From JBDRED01 sp043820025 [NCBI: Elusimicrobiota bacterium] (GTDB taxonomy: Bacteria; RUG730; JBDRED01): 26,419 bases of DNA. A model generated the notes under the pieces. The model was not told the origin of the DNA and searched no databases. It saw only the letters and a program-made list of their open reading frames with translations. Position numbers and translations under genes: made by a program. The stretch is taken from the NCBI GenBank assembly GCA_043820025.1, contig JBDRED010000023.1, forward strand, positions 1 through 26,419, in the 5' to 3' direction. Of this stretch, positions 7,036 to 16,012 are shown one piece after another. The number at the start of each line of letters is the position of its first letter. Positions within the stretch are counted from its first letter, which is position 1.

Positions 7036-8826
7036 CTAATTCTTAAAATCTGCTTCCTTTCTATATATCTGTATCAATTCTCTAGCCAAAGGAGCTGCAG
7101 TAGCTCCGCCATGCCCGCCATTCTCAATAAAAACACAAATAACGATTGTTGGATCCGGCATAGGCGCTGCCGCAACAAACCAGGCATGGTCATCGCCGTG
7201 CGGGTTTTCCGCAGTTCCGGTTTTGCCGCCAACTCTGTAATTAGCTATAAACGCGCCCCTGCCTGTGCCTTCACTAACAACCAGCTCCAATGTTTCCTTA
7301 AGAAAATTAATAGTGTCTTCTGATATATTAATTTTCTTTAGCGCTATAGGTTTATTTTCAAGTAATATTTTACCCTTTGGAGATATTATCTTTTTCATAA
7401 TGTATGGTCTATAAAGATTTCCGCCATTAACAACAGCGGCTAACATATTAGCAATCTGTATCGGTGTCACTAAAAGGAATCCCTGTCCAATGCTCATATT
7501 TGCAGTATCGCCCGGAAGCCAGCCACGATTCATGCGTTCCCTCTTCCATTCCCTGGTAGGCACTAGCCCTTTTTTTTCTGACGGAAGATCTATTCCTGTA
7601 TACATATCAAATCCAAATTCTTTTGCATATTTAGAGAGTTTATCAACGCCTGTTGCAATACCTGTATGATAATAAAAAACATCGCAGGAATTTATAAACG
7701 CCTTTTTCAGGTCAACTCGTCCATGCCCGCGTTCCTCCCAGCATTTAAAGACTCTATTATCTTTACCTATATGGAGCAGTCCTTTACAAAAATATTCTGT
7801 ATCTTTATTAACCGCTCTCTCTTCAAGCGCCGCGATAGTTGTTATTATCTTAAAAACAGATCCGGGAGCATATTGGGACTGCAGAGCGCGATTCATCAAT
7901 GGATATCTTGGGTCATTTAAGACCTGCCTTTTTTCTTCATCCAATGAGTATAAAAATTGAGTCGGATCAAATCCGGGCGAAGAAACCATAGCTAGCACCT
8001 CGCCATTCCTTGGATCAATAGCGACTATTGTGCCTGCTTTTTTTGCTAAAACCTCTTCAGCTTTTTTTTGCAAATTATAACTTATCGTAAGATACACGTC
8101 ATTGCCATACACCGGCATTTGTTCACTAACGATTTTTATTTGGCGTCCTTTTGCATCTACTTCCACCTGCTTACATCCGTCTTTGCCTCTCAAATATATA
8201 TCATAAACATTTTCCACTCCGCTCTTGCCTATAAGATCGCCCAAATTATACCCCTCACCCCGAAGTAATTTTAATTCATTTGAATCTATTTCACTAAGAT
8301 AACCCAGAATATGCGCTGACAATGTGCTCAACCTGTACCTTCTCACAGGCTCAGTTACTATCAAAAGACCCGGCATATACGGCAGTCTTTCTTTAAATTC
8401 AAACATCATCTGCCTCGGTATATCTCTTGCTAAATAAATATTTTCAAAAGATTTTGATTTAAGCCTATTAATATTTTCATTAATTTTACTTAAATTGATC
8501 TGCATGAATTCGCTGGCTTTTTGGACTGTGTCTTTCAGGGTTTGAATATCAAAATTAACCTTTGAAAGAATTGCGGTGTATACCTCGCGGTTATCTACTA
8601 TAATTTCTCCGCCGCGCGCTAATATTTTTCCTCTTGGAGCTCTATATGTATATGAGTGCAGTCTATTCTCGTCGGATAGCAGAGAAAAATGAGTGCCTTT
8701 AATTATTTGCAAATAAAATAATTTACATACGATTAATACAAAAAGAAAGAGTATTCCTATATACAGCCTTTTGATACTGCTTTTGAACAAGGCTTCGTTG
8801 AGATGTGTATTTCTATTTTGCCACAT
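7036..8826 (-). CDS. mrdA: Penicillin-binding protein 2 (transpeptidase)
   Basis: Class B penicillin-binding protein that cross-links peptidoglycan with RodA. 596 residues: one membrane anchor at about 21-42, a pedestal domain to about 240, and the transpeptidase domain to the end. The three active-site motifs are present: SVFK (S323, K326), SCD (380-382) and KTG (535-537). An aspartate in the second motif is normal for PBP2, so this is not a defect. The PRGKI.ARGG segment at 64-73 is typical. The ATG lies inside the end of mreD (14-base overlap) without a strong binding site, suggesting translational coupling. Position between mreD and rodA supports PBP2 over the division enzyme PBP3/FtsI. 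Confidence 0.95.
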   Translation of the reverse strand: MWQNRNTHLNEALFKSSIKRLYIGILFLFVLIVCKLFYLQIIKGTHFSLLSDENRLHSYTYRAPRGKILARGGEIIVDNREVYTAILSKVNFDIQTLKDTVQKASEFMQINLSKINENINRLKSKSFENIYLARDIPRQMMFEFKERLPYMPGLLIVTEPVRRYRLSTLSAHILGYLSEIDSNELKLLRGEGYNLGDLIGKSGVENVYDIYLRGKDGCKQVEVDAKGRQIKIVSEQMPVYGNDVYLTISYNLQKKAEEVLAKKAGTIVAIDPRNGEVLAMVSSPGFDPTQFLYSLDEEKRQVLNDPRYPLMNRALQSQYAPGSVFKIITTIAALEERAVNKDTEYFCKGLLHIGKDNRVFKCWEERGHGRVDLKKAFINSCDVFYYHTGIATGVDKLSKYAKEFGFDMYTGIDLPSEKKGLVPTREWKRERMNRGWLPGDTANMSIGQGFLLVTPIQIANMLAAVVNGGNLYRPYIMKKIISPKGKILLENKPIALKKINISEDTINFLKETLELVVSEGTGRGAFIANYRVGGKTGTAENPHGDDHAWFVAAAPMPDPTIVICVFIENGGHGGATAAPLARELIQIYRKEADFKN

Positions 8827-9322
8827 TTTTGATATTTATCTTCAGCCATCTATTGCCAATAGTCCTAAACGCCCAAAACACGAGCGGCGTCCAGACAGCG
8901 TTAAAAAACGGCTTAATCCAATATAATAATTTAACATTTGATCTTTCAGGATACAAGCTAACGAGCTGAACAATATAAGATATTGCAATATAAATGTACG
9001 ACATTATAAAAACAATGACTATCTGTTTAGTAACATCTTCTTTATCCATATTGATCGACACATTGCCCACGGTGTATCCTAATATCGTAAACAAAAGCAT
9101 ATTGATGCCAAATATGCCAAACCCTAAAGCGTCAAAAACTAATCCTGAAAAAAAACCAATAGTCTCACCCCAAAGCGGACCGTTCCACCATGCAAAAAAT
9201 ATTACTAAAATCACAAACAACTGCGGCATAACAGCATATACAGGAATAAAATACACCCCAACTGTCTCCAATACTGAAACCGCAATTATTAAAATAATAA
9301 ACAGTGCCGCTTTTTTAAACAT
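8813..9322 (-). CDS. mreD: Rod shape-determining membrane protein MreD
   Basis: A small integral membrane protein of 169 residues, the usual MreD size. About five hydrophobic segments span the sequence, starting with ALFIILIIAVSVLETVGVYFI at 6-26. The segment GPLWGETIGFFSGLVFDALGF (48-68) resembles the conserved GxxxGFxxGLxxD region of the family. MreD belongs to the elongasome membrane complex with MreC, RodA and PBP2. GAGG precedes the ATG. The identification relies mainly on hydropathy and position, since MreD sequences diverge strongly. The 61-base gap to mreC contains a GC-rich hairpin. Confidence 0.88.
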   Translation of the reverse strand: MFKKAALFIILIIAVSVLETVGVYFIPVYAVMPQLFVILVIFFAWWNGPLWGETIGFFSGLVFDALGFGIFGINMLLFTILGYTVGNVSINMDKEDVTKQIVIVFIMSYIYIAISYIVQLVSLYPERSNVKLLYWIKPFFNAVWTPLVFWAFRTIGNRWLKINIKNVAK

Positions 9323-9342
9323 TAATCCTCACTAGTCTTTTG

Positions 9343-9360
9343 CGCGGCACATACGCCGCG
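9343..9360 (-). other. GC-rich hairpin between mreC and mreD
   Basis: CGCGGC (9343-9348) and GCCGCG (9355-9360) form a perfect 6-bp stem with a 6-base loop, extendable by one G-T pair. On the minus strand it is followed by CAAAAG, so it is not an intrinsic terminator. It stands out in AT-rich DNA inside an otherwise tightly packed operon. It may tune mRNA stability or the ratio of MreC to MreD; no function is shown. Confidence 0.4.
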
Positions 9361-9383
9361 TAAACAAATTATAAAACCCGCGC

Positions 9384-10241
9384 CTACTTTTTGCTCTCTG
9401 CTTTAATAATAAAAACCTCGCGAAGCCTGTTTAGATCAACCGCAACCTTGATAACTATATTCTGAAATTCCTCTTCCGGATTATTTATGACAGATTGTAT
9501 ATTCCCTATATATAATCCAAAAGGAAAAATACCGCCCAACCCTGAGCTAATAACAATTTCGCCTTTATCAACTACCGCATTTGAATTAACAAATTTCATA
9601 ACAAGAGTTCCGTCATTTTTGCCTTCGACAATTCCATCTAAATTAGCATTAGTTAAGTACCCGGCTACAGACGAATTTGAATCCGTTATTAATAAAACCT
9701 TTGAAAATTTCGGCATTACCTCAACTATCTGTCCAACAAGTTTTGGCAGAGGATCTTCTCCGACAATAACTACATCGCCTTTTTCTATATTATACTCCTC
9801 GCCTTTATTAATAATAACCACTCTATACCAATCTGAAGTGCTCCTCCCAACAATTCGCGCGGGCATGAGCGACCTATCAGACGTTTTTTGGAATGCGAGC
9901 ATCTGCCTTAAACGTTCATTCTCAGAAATAATTAAATCATAATTTTCACGAATACTTTTAAGTTCATTGTTTTCAGCTTCCAGTTTCTGATTTCTTTCAA
10001 AAAGCGCTACAAATCCCTTAATGTTTTTTGAAACATTTTCGCTATAATTAAAAAATTCGCTGAAATATTTTTGTGATGGGAAAATAATATATCCTACAAA
10101 ATGCCTAATAGTCTTAACCTGGAATGTAATATCCGCAAGTAGTATTAATATGGAAAGTGCTATTAATACAAAAAAAAGAATATTTGTTTTTTTTCTTCTG
10201 GGTTTTTTTGTTTGTCTTGGACGTGACTGCAATAATGTCAT
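9384..10241 (-). CDS. mreC: Rod shape-determining protein MreC
   Basis: 285 residues, typical for MreC. A basic cytoplasmic tail ([12 protein letters not shown]) precedes a single membrane helix at about 20-38. Residues about 60-118 form a coiled coil rich in Glu, Asn and Leu. The periplasmic double beta-barrel core follows, with [13 protein letters not shown] (128-140), [15 protein letters not shown] and [14 protein letters not shown] (233-246). MreC links MreB filaments to PBP2 and RodA at the cell envelope. Its ATG overlaps the mreB stop (ATGA, 4 bases), and GGAT lies just upstream. Confidence 0.95.
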   Translation of the reverse strand: MTLLQSRPRQTKKPRRKKTNILFFVLIALSILILLADITFQVKTIRHFVGYIIFPSQKYFSEFFNYSENVSKNIKGFVALFERNQKLEAENNELKSIRENYDLIISENERLRQMLAFQKTSDRSLMPARIVGRSTSDWYRVVIINKGEEYNIEKGDVVIVGEDPLPKLVGQIVEVMPKFSKVLLITDSNSSVAGYLTNANLDGIVEGKNDGTLVMKFVNSNAVVDKGEIVISSGLGGIFPFGLYIGNIQSVINNPEEEFQNIVIKVAVDLNRLREVFIIKAESKK

Positions 10242-11296
10242 CTTAATCCTGAAAGACTTATGTATTTTCTGAGACTAGTATTTGATTCCATCTCCTCTAA
10301 ATATTTCCCTGCGCCCAAAGCTACACAAGTTAATGGATCTTCCGCAATAGTAACCGGAAGCGCTGTTTCCTGACTCAAAAGTTTATCTAAACCGCGCAAT
10401 AGCGCTCCGCCCCCTGACAAGATAATACCTTTATCAACAAGATCTGCTGAGAGCTCAGCCGGTGTTTGTTCTAAAGTATCTTTAATTATTTCAATAATCG
10501 CTTTCATTGGTTCGCTCAAAGCTTTTCGAACCTCTTCAGAGCTAATGGTGATTGTTTTAGGCAGCCCGGATATCAAATCCCTTCCTTTTACATCAATTGT
10601 TTCTTCTTCAGCAAGCGGAAAAACCGATCCAATCTTTATCTTTACATCCTCAGCTGTGCGTTCGCCTACCAATAAACTATACTTCTTTCTAAAATATTGT
10701 AATATAGCGTCGTCTAAATCATCTCCTGCTACTCGCAGTGAATTAGCAATAACCATCCCTCCAAGCGAGATAACAGCGAGCTCAGTAGTTCCGCCGCCTA
10801 TATCAACAATCATACTTCCGGAAGGATCGTTAACTGCTATTGACGCGCCTATTGCGGCAGCCATTGGTTCATCAATTAAATATACCTCTCGCGCGCCGGC
10901 CTGCTCGGCAGATTCGCGAACCGCGCGCCTTTCCACCTCTGTAATACCGGACGGCACGCCAATAACTATACGAGGATTTAATAGACTTTTCCTATTGCTA
11001 ACCTTTTTAATAAAATATCTGATCATGTGTTCTGTAATTTCGAAATCAGCTATAACGCCGTTTCTAAGAGGACGAATTGCCACAATATTAGAGGGAGTTT
11101 TACCGACCATACGTTTTGCTTCCATGCCCACAGCTAATACTCTTTTAGTGTTTGTATCGATTGCTACTACGGAAGGTTCTTTAAGAATAATACCTTTGCC
11201 CTTAAGATACACCAATGTATTTGATGTGCCTAAATCCATGCCCATATCATTTGAAAAGAAATTAAAGAATTTTTTAAACAAATTAAAACCCCGCAA
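10238..11296 (-). CDS. mreB: Rod shape-determining actin homologue MreB
   Basis: Bacterial actin that organises side-wall synthesis at the membrane. Up to 352 residues, with the nucleotide-binding motifs DLGTSNT (21-27), [10 protein letters not shown] (141-150), DIGGGTTE (165-172) and SGGGALLRG (294-302). The N-terminus is hydrophobic/basic ([11 protein letters not shown]) and fits a membrane-binding amphipathic helix. No ATG fits the start: TTG at 11296, or a TTG five codons later at 11281 with GGGG seven bases upstream, are the candidates. The second gives the more usual MreB N-terminus. The gene begins only 16 bases after rplQ with no terminator between, tying cell shape to the ribosomal cluster. 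A 259-residue plus-strand frame over it is a shadow. Confidence 0.95.
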   Translation of the reverse strand: MRGFNLFKKFFNFFSNDMGMDLGTSNTLVYLKGKGIILKEPSVVAIDTNTKRVLAVGMEAKRMVGKTPSNIVAIRPLRNGVIADFEITEHMIRYFIKKVSNRKSLLNPRIVIGVPSGITEVERRAVRESAEQAGAREVYLIDEPMAAAIGASIAVNDPSGSMIVDIGGGTTELAVISLGGMVIANSLRVAGDDLDDAILQYFRKKYSLLVGERTAEDVKIKIGSVFPLAEEETIDVKGRDLISGLPKTITISSEEVRKALSEPMKAIIEIIKDTLEQTPAELSADLVDKGIILSGGGALLRGLDKLLSQETALPVTIAEDPLTCVALGAGKYLEEMESNTSLRKYISLSGLR

Positions 11297-11312
11297 AAGG
11301 GCATTTAAACCC

Positions 11313-11669
11313 CTAAACTATTAACTTTACTACGCACATAGGAGCGTTATCTGAAATTCTATGACTTAGTTTAATTATCCTTAAATATCCGCCTTTGCGC
11401 TCCGCATAACGCGGCACAAGAACATTAAAAATCTTCTGAAAAACTTCTTTATCATTAATATCTTCACGAACTATACGTTTACTCTGCAAATCATTATTTT
11501 TAGCAACGCTAATTATTTTTTCAACAAAACTGCGCAGCATCTTTGCCTTTGCTTCTGTAGTTGTTATCTGTTCGTATTTCAATAAACTACAACTCATATT
11601 TCTATATAGCGCCTTGCGATGCGAACTTGTTCTTTGCAGTTTTTTACGCCCTGCATGAGTACCTGCCAT
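11313..11669 (-). CDS. rplQ: Ribosomal protein L17 (bL17)
   Basis: Large-subunit protein near the peptide exit tunnel. With the ATG at 11669 it has 118 residues; this start is four codons inside the longest frame and is chosen because GGGAGGAATA lies directly before it. The family signature is near the start: [19 protein letters not shown]. The C-terminus (GYLRIIKL...[10 protein letters not shown]) matches L17. It is the last gene of the alpha operon and follows rpoA, as in most bacteria. Confidence 0.96.
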   Translation of the reverse strand: MAGTHAGRKKLQRTSSHRKALYRNMSCSLLKYEQITTTEAKAKMLRSFVEKIISVAKNNDLQSKRIVREDINDKEVFQKIFNVLVPRYAERKGGYLRIIKLSHRISDNAPMCVVKLIV

Positions 11670-11729
11670 TATTCCTCCCATTAAAAAATTTCTTTGTAGA
11701 AATTTTTTCCCTGTTTCACAACTTACTAT

Positions 11730-12713
11730 TTATAAACTGCTTATATCCATACCTAAACTTAAATTTAATTCAACAAGTTTTTCTTTTATCTCATCTAGAG
11801 ATTTCTTTCCAAAGTTTTTGTAATTTAAAAGCTCGTCTTCCTGTTTTGTTACTAAATCTTTTATTGTCTTAATTTTAGCATTGCGCAGGCAATTTGAGCT
11901 TCTAACAGAAAGTTCTATTATATCAACAGATTGGTTTAATAAATCCTTAACCTGTTTTTTCTGATCTTCTCCTTCGACCTTTGTTTCTTTACCGCTTTCA
12001 ATTATTAATTCTTCCTCGCCTTCATCAAAATTAATGAAGATATTCATAGAATCCTTTAAAATCTTTGCGGAATACGCCAATGCGTCAGCAGGATTTACGC
12101 TTCCGTCCGTCCAAATCTCAATTATTAATTTATCGTAATCCGTAATATTTCCAACACGCGCGTTGCAAACCTCATAATTAACCCTTGTTACCGGAGTAAA
12201 GATTGCATCAACAGCAATAGCATTAGCAGGCAAGCTTTCTTTATTCTGCTTTTCTACGGGAAGGTACCCGCGGCCCTTTGACACTGTGAGTTCAATATCA
12301 AGCTCGCCATTCCCTTCGAGTGCAGCAATATGTTCATCGCCGTTTAAAACCTCTAAATTCGCGTTAACTTCAATATCTTTGGCTTTAGCTTCGCCGCTTT
12401 TCTTTTTTAAGAAAACCGTTTCCGGCCCGTCAGAGAACATCTTAAACCTTACTCTTTTGAGATTTAATATAATTCCCATGGCATCTTCTACAACACCGGG
12501 TATAACAGAAAACTCATGCGCTACGCCATTAATTTTAACCGCTGTTACAGCAGCTCCTTCCATTGACGAGAGCAATAAACGTCTTATAGAATTACCTATA
12601 GTGTGGCCGTAACCAGGTTCAAATGGCTCAGCAACAAACTTACCATACATCCCTGAAAGCGTCTCTTTCTCTGCTTCCAACTTTTTTGGCATTATCAAGC
12701 TTTTAAACTTCAT
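11730..12713 (-). CDS. rpoA: RNA polymerase alpha subunit
   Basis: 327 residues. The N-terminal assembly domain has the signature PFEPGYGHTIGNSIRRLLLS (31-50) and EFSVIPGVVED (68-78). A charged linker at about 235-255 (EGEEELIIESGKETKVEGED) precedes the C-terminal domain, which contacts upstream DNA and activators: ELSVRSSNCLRNAKIKTI and LLNYKNFGKKSLDEI. Domain lengths are normal. AGGAGG sits six bases before the ATG. Sequence style resembles alpha subunits of Omnitrophota-like bacteria, which is part of the basis for my taxonomic guess. Confidence 0.97.
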   Translation of the reverse strand: MKFKSLIMPKKLEAEKETLSGMYGKFVAEPFEPGYGHTIGNSIRRLLLSSMEGAAVTAVKINGVAHEFSVIPGVVEDAMGIILNLKRVRFKMFSDGPETVFLKKKSGEAKAKDIEVNANLEVLNGDEHIAALEGNGELDIELTVSKGRGYLPVEKQNKESLPANAIAVDAIFTPVTRVNYEVCNARVGNITDYDKLIIEIWTDGSVNPADALAYSAKILKDSMNIFINFDEGEEELIIESGKETKVEGEDQKKQVKDLLNQSVDIIELSVRSSNCLRNAKIKTIKDLVTKQEDELLNYKNFGKKSLDEIKEKLVELNLSLGMDISSL

Positions 12714-12768
12714 TCTTCCTCCTGATATAATAGGTGAAAATAAAAAATTGCAATCTTATTACAAACAA

Positions 12769-13401
12769 TTACTTAGAATATAATTCTACGATTAACTGTT
12801 CATTAATTGGCGCGTCTATATCTTGCCTTAAAGGCAATCTCAATATTTTACCCTCAAGATTCGCTGCGTTAAATTCAAGCCAGCCTGAGAGCGTTTTTTG
12901 TTCTTTTTCTTCTTTGCGCAATTTGAAAATTTGCTTTTCCTGACTTTTCTCCCTTACTGTTATTACATCGCCTTCTTTAACTAAATATGAAGGCCTATCT
13001 AAAACTCTGCCATTTATCATAAAATGCCTATGCACAATTAACTGCCTAGAAAGAAGCTTCGATGATACAAACCCAAGTTTGTAAACAACATTATCCAATC
13101 GCCTTTCAAGAAATATCAGAAGATTTTCGCCGGTAATTCCCTGCTTTTTTTCAGCTTTTTCAAAATATCGTTTAAACTGGTTTTCTAAAAGCCCTGCTTG
13201 TCTCTTTGTCTTCTGCTTTTCTCTTAACTGAGTTCCATATTCAGAAAGCTTTTTATTTTTTTTTGTCGGCCCATGCTGGCCCGGCACTATATTTCGTTTT
13301 TCCAATGCGCATTTAAATGTAGAACATTTCTTGCCCTTTAAAAATAGCTTTGTTCCTTCTCTACGACATATTCTACAAACTGATCCCAAATATCTAGCCA
13401 C
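12769..13401 (-). CDS. rpsD: Ribosomal protein S4 (uS4), zinc-binding form
   Basis: 210 residues; a 16S assembly-initiating protein of the small subunit. The N-terminus holds a zinc-site set C9, C12, C26, C31 (CRIC...CSTFKC). The S4 RNA-binding domain covers about 98-160 (RRLDNVVYKLGF, HRHFMINGRVLDRPSYLV). The start is GTG, with AAGGAGG placed nine bases upstream. It sits between rpsK and rpoA in the standard alpha-operon order. Confidence 0.97.
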   Translation of the reverse strand: MARYLGSVCRICRREGTKLFLKGKKCSTFKCALEKRNIVPGQHGPTKKNKKLSEYGTQLREKQKTKRQAGLLENQFKRYFEKAEKKQGITGENLLIFLERRLDNVVYKLGFVSSKLLSRQLIVHRHFMINGRVLDRPSYLVKEGDVITVREKSQEKQIFKLRKEEKEQKTLSGWLEFNAANLEGKILRLPLRQDIDAPINEQLIVELYSK

Positions 13402-13452
13402 TAATTTTTCCTCCTTAATTTAAACTCTCAACCCGGAGCTATCTCAATTTTC

Positions 13453-13857
13453 CTATACCCTTCTTTGTTTTGGCGGTCTGCACCCATTATGAGGAATAGG
13501 AGTAACATCCTTAATTAATGTAATTTTTAATCCTGCGGCCTGCAGAGCTCTGACAGCCGTTTCTCTGCCTGCGCCAGGACCTCGAACAGCAACCTCGACG
13601 CTTCTAACACCTAAATCTAAAGCTTTTTTAGCGCATGATTCTGCAGCTACCTGAGCAGCGAATGGTGTTCCTTTTCTAGTTCCCTTAAATCCGGAGCCAC
13701 CGGCAGATGCCCAGCAAAGCGGATTTCCAATTTCATTTGTGATAGTAATAACTGTATTATTAAAAGACGATTGTACATATGCGCGCCCATTTGCAGTTAC
13801 AGTTGCCTTTAAAGTTTTCTTTGCTCTTCTAGTTGAAGTCTCTCTTGGTTTTGCCAC
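13453..13857 (-). CDS. rpsK: Ribosomal protein S11 (uS11)
   Basis: Small-subunit platform protein, 134 residues from GTG at 13857. The longest frame starts two codons earlier at a TTG, but that is only three bases after GGAGG, whereas the GTG is nine bases away, giving the usual start MAKPRE. Signatures: [48 protein letters not shown], and a C-terminal [16 protein letters not shown] with the conserved HNG. It lies between rpsM and rpsD. Confidence 0.97.
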   Translation of the reverse strand: MAKPRETSTRRAKKTLKATVTANGRAYVQSSFNNTVITITNEIGNPLCWASAGGSGFKGTRKGTPFAAQVAAESCAKKALDLGVRSVEVAVRGPGAGRETAVRALQAAGLKITLIKDVTPIPHNGCRPPKQRRV

Positions 13858-13891
13858 TATCAAATTCCTCCTTTCGGATATTCTCTATATA

Positions 13892-14257
13892 TTATTTCTT
13901 AGCTGATATTCCTTTCCGTTTGCCGCGTCTTGTCCTGGCGTTTGTCTTGGTCCTTTGACCGCGAACAGGAAGGTTCCTTCTATGCCGTATTCCGCGATAT
14001 GAACTGATTTCCATTAAACGCTTAATATTCTGCGTAACGTCTCGTCGAAGATCGCCCTCAACCTTGATATTTTGCGTTATTACAGAAGTAATGCGGCTGA
14101 CTTCATCCTCTGTTAAATCCTTCACTCTCTTGTCAGGGTCTACCTGCGCTTCATCTAGTATATTATTCGAAGTAACCCTGCCGATACCATAAATGTATGT
14201 TAACCCAATCTCTACGCGTTTGTTTTTAGGTAAATCGACTCCAACAATTCTAGCCAT
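13892..14257 (-). CDS. rpsM: Ribosomal protein S13 (uS13)
   Basis: 121 residues; small-subunit head protein contacting the P-site tRNA and the inter-subunit bridge. Family features: [10 protein letters not shown] at the start, a helix-hairpin-helix segment [15 protein letters not shown] (19-33), [21 protein letters not shown], and the arginine-rich tail [24 protein letters not shown] lies seven bases before the ATG. It follows rpmJ in the normal order. Confidence 0.97.
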   Translation of the reverse strand: MARIVGVDLPKNKRVEIGLTYIYGIGRVTSNNILDEAQVDPDKRVKDLTEDEVSRITSVITQNIKVEGDLRRDVTQNIKRLMEISSYRGIRHRRNLPVRGQRTKTNARTRRGKRKGISAKK

Positions 14258-14275
14258 TAAAAGACCTCCAAAATC

Positions 14276-14389
14276 TTATCCTTGTTTCTGTTTATGCCGA
14301 GGATTCTCACAAATCACTCTAACAATATTTTTTCTTTTAACAATTTTGCACTTTTTGCAAATTTTTTTAACAGATGCTCTTACTCTCAT
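14276..14389 (-). CDS. rpmJ: Ribosomal protein L36 (bL36), zinc-binding form
   Basis: A 37-residue protein. It begins [15 protein letters not shown] and ends NPRHKQKQG, with the zinc ligands C11, C14, C27 and H32, so it is the zinc-binding (C+) form. The ATG at 14389 has AAGGAG eight bases upstream, and a TAA ends at 14276. It lies 11 bases after infA and 18 bases before rpsM, exactly where rpmJ is expected. It binds 23S rRNA. Confidence 0.95.
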   Translation of the reverse strand: MRVRASVKKICKKCKIVKRKNIVRVICENPRHKQKQG

Positions 14390-14400
14390 TACATTACTCC

Positions 14401-14619
14401 TTACCGCTCTCTATAAATAATTCTTCCTCTTGTTAAATCGTATGGTGAAAGCTCAACTTTCACAGTATCTCCGGGCAATATCTTAATATAGTGCATGCGC
14501 ATCTTACCGGATATATGCGCTAATATTTTATGTCCGCCTTCTATCTCAACACGAAACATCGCGTTTGGAAGCGCCTCAAGTATCACTCCGTCAACTTCGA
14601 TTTTTGCCTCTTTAACCAA
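14401..14619 (-). CDS. infA: Translation initiation factor IF-1
   Basis: 72 residues, the normal length, forming a single OB fold. Typical stretches: [38 protein letters not shown], then [20 protein letters not shown], here interrupted only for description. IF-1 blocks the ribosomal A site during initiation in the cytoplasm. Translation must start at TTG (14619), with GAGG six bases before it, since no ATG exists upstream in frame and the next Met is residue 21. It lies between map and rpmJ, the classic order. Confidence 0.96.
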   Translation of the reverse strand: MVKEAKIEVDGVILEALPNAMFRVEIEGGHKILAHISGKMRMHYIKILPGDTVKVELSPYDLTRGRIIYRER

Positions 14620-14627
14620 TTTTCACC

Positions 14628-15374
14628 TCATCCGGCAGTAATTATTTCAGCTTCTTTACCGGTTACTAATATAGTATGTTCAAAATGCGCTGATTTTTTA
14701 TTGTCATTGGTAATTACTGTCCAATTATTGTTAGTCACATGCACTTTCCATGTGCCTATATTAACCATTGGCTCTATAGCTATTGTCATTCCTGCTGTCA
14801 GCTTATAACCTGTTTTTGGCTTTCCAAAATTTGGAATCTGCGGGTCTTCATGCAATGACGAACCTACACCATGACCAACATAATTACGCACAACGCTAAA
14901 ACCATTTTGCTCAACGTATTCCTGAACAGCATGTCCTATATCGCCGACAAAGCTTCCTTCGCGCGCTGCTGCTATCCCCTTTTCCAACGCAGTTTTCGTA
15001 ACATTGATAAGTTTTTTATCTATATCGCTGATACTGCCAATTGGAATAGTTCTTGCCATATCTGTATACATACCTTCGTACAATAAACCAATATCTATAG
15101 AAAGTATATCGCCATTTTTCAGAACCCTGTGATCCGGTATTCCGTGCACTACTTCATCATTTAAAGACGCGCATATAGCCGCAGGAAAACCGTTATATCC
15201 TAAAAAAGCCGCTGACCCGCCGTATTCTTCAATCAGATTTCTTACCTTTTTATCAAGCTCTACAATAACTACGCCTTCGTGTATATCTTTTTCTAATTCA
15301 TCAAAGATCCCGGCAAGGAGCCTGCCCCCTACCCTCATACTAACAATTTCTCGTTCAGTTTTTATATGTATCAT
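14628..15374 (-). CDS. map: Methionine aminopeptidase, type I
   Basis: Removes the initiator methionine from nascent proteins. 248 residues, the compact type I length without an N-terminal extension. The five metal ligands of the pita-bread fold are visible: D94 and D105 (DIGLLYEGMYTD), H168 (GHGVGSSLHEDP), E201 (IEPMVN) and E232 (FEHTILV). H77 in VVHGIP is the conserved substrate-side histidine. The ATG overlaps the adk stop by four bases, indicating translational coupling. The secY-adk-map-infA order is widely conserved. Confidence 0.97.
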   Translation of the reverse strand: MIHIKTEREIVSMRVGGRLLAGIFDELEKDIHEGVVIVELDKKVRNLIEEYGGSAAFLGYNGFPAAICASLNDEVVHGIPDHRVLKNGDILSIDIGLLYEGMYTDMARTIPIGSISDIDKKLINVTKTALEKGIAAAREGSFVGDIGHAVQEYVEQNGFSVVRNYVGHGVGSSLHEDPQIPNFGKPKTGYKLTAGMTIAIEPMVNIGTWKVHVTNNNWTVITNDNKKSAHFEHTILVTGKEAEIITAG

Positions 15375-16012
15375 TTATTAAAATTAATTGCCTTTAATAA
15401 AGCCTTATATGTATTGTCTATACTTTGCGAGCCATCAATCTCTATTAAATTCCCTTTTTGTTTATAATATTGTAACAGGGGCTCTGTCTGCGCTTTGTAT
15501 ACTTTAATCCTGTTTCTGATTATATCTTCCCTATCATCTGATCTTTTTTCTAAGGATTTACCGCAGTGCTTACAGATATTAGCTTCACTGCCTGTGAGCC
15601 CGGCCACATTTGTGTCCTTTCCGCATTTACCGCACTTGCGCCTTCCACAAAGCCTTGAAACTATCTCTTCCTCAGTCAAACTAAAGTAAACAACAAAATC
15701 CATCTTCGCTTTAATATTCTTTAAATGTTTTTCAATGAACTCTGCCTGCGCTATAGTGCGCGGATAACCGTCGAGAATATATCCTTCGACAGGCTTAATA
15801 TTCTTTTCCATAAGATTATCAACCATCTGATCAGGAACTAATTCGCCCTTCTCTATCTTTGCTTTAATTTTTTTTCCCAATTCACTTGCGCTTGCAACTT
15901 CAGCTCTTAGTAAATCGCCTGTTGATATATGTTTAAGATTAGCTTCAGCGCTTAATTTTTTTGCCTGCGTGCCCTTTCCTGATCCCGGAGGTCCTAAAAA
16001 TATTATATTCAT
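15371..16012 (-). CDS. adk: Adenylate kinase with zinc-type LID
   Basis: Catalyses ATP + AMP to 2 ADP. 213 residues, the long form with a full LID. The P-loop GPPGSGKGT is at 7-15, the AMP-binding region at STGDLLR (30-36) and GYILDGYPRT (77-86). The LID carries four cysteines, C127, C130, C147 and C150, matching the zinc-stabilised LID common in Gram-positives and many other phyla and absent from E. coli Adk. The LID spacing between the cysteine pairs (16 residues) is normal. The ATG overlaps the secY stop by four bases. Confidence 0.97.
   Translation of the reverse strand: MNIIFLGPPGSGKGTQAKKLSAEANLKHISTGDLLRAEVASASELGKKIKAKIEKGELVPDQMVDNLMEKNIKPVEGYILDGYPRTIAQAEFIEKHLKNIKAKMDFVVYFSLTEEEIVSRLCGRRKCGKCGKDTNVAGLTGSEANICKHCGKSLEKRSDDREDIIRNRIKVYKAQTEPLLQYYKQKGNLIEIDGSQSIDNTYKALLKAINFNK

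Noticed and set aside
8000-8100. Possible loss of a catalytic residue in PBP2 because the second motif reads SCD rather than SxN (gene 7036-8826)
   Set aside because: An aspartate at this position is normal for PBP2-type enzymes, and the other motifs SVFK and KTG are intact.
10545-11324. A 259-residue plus-strand frame opposite mreB
   Set aside because: Antisense shadow of a strongly conserved gene; low-complexity Ser/Thr/Ile-rich translation, no binding site, no family likeness. Other plus-strand frames (for example 6898-7323, 9487-9942, 25623-25994) are shadows for the same reason.
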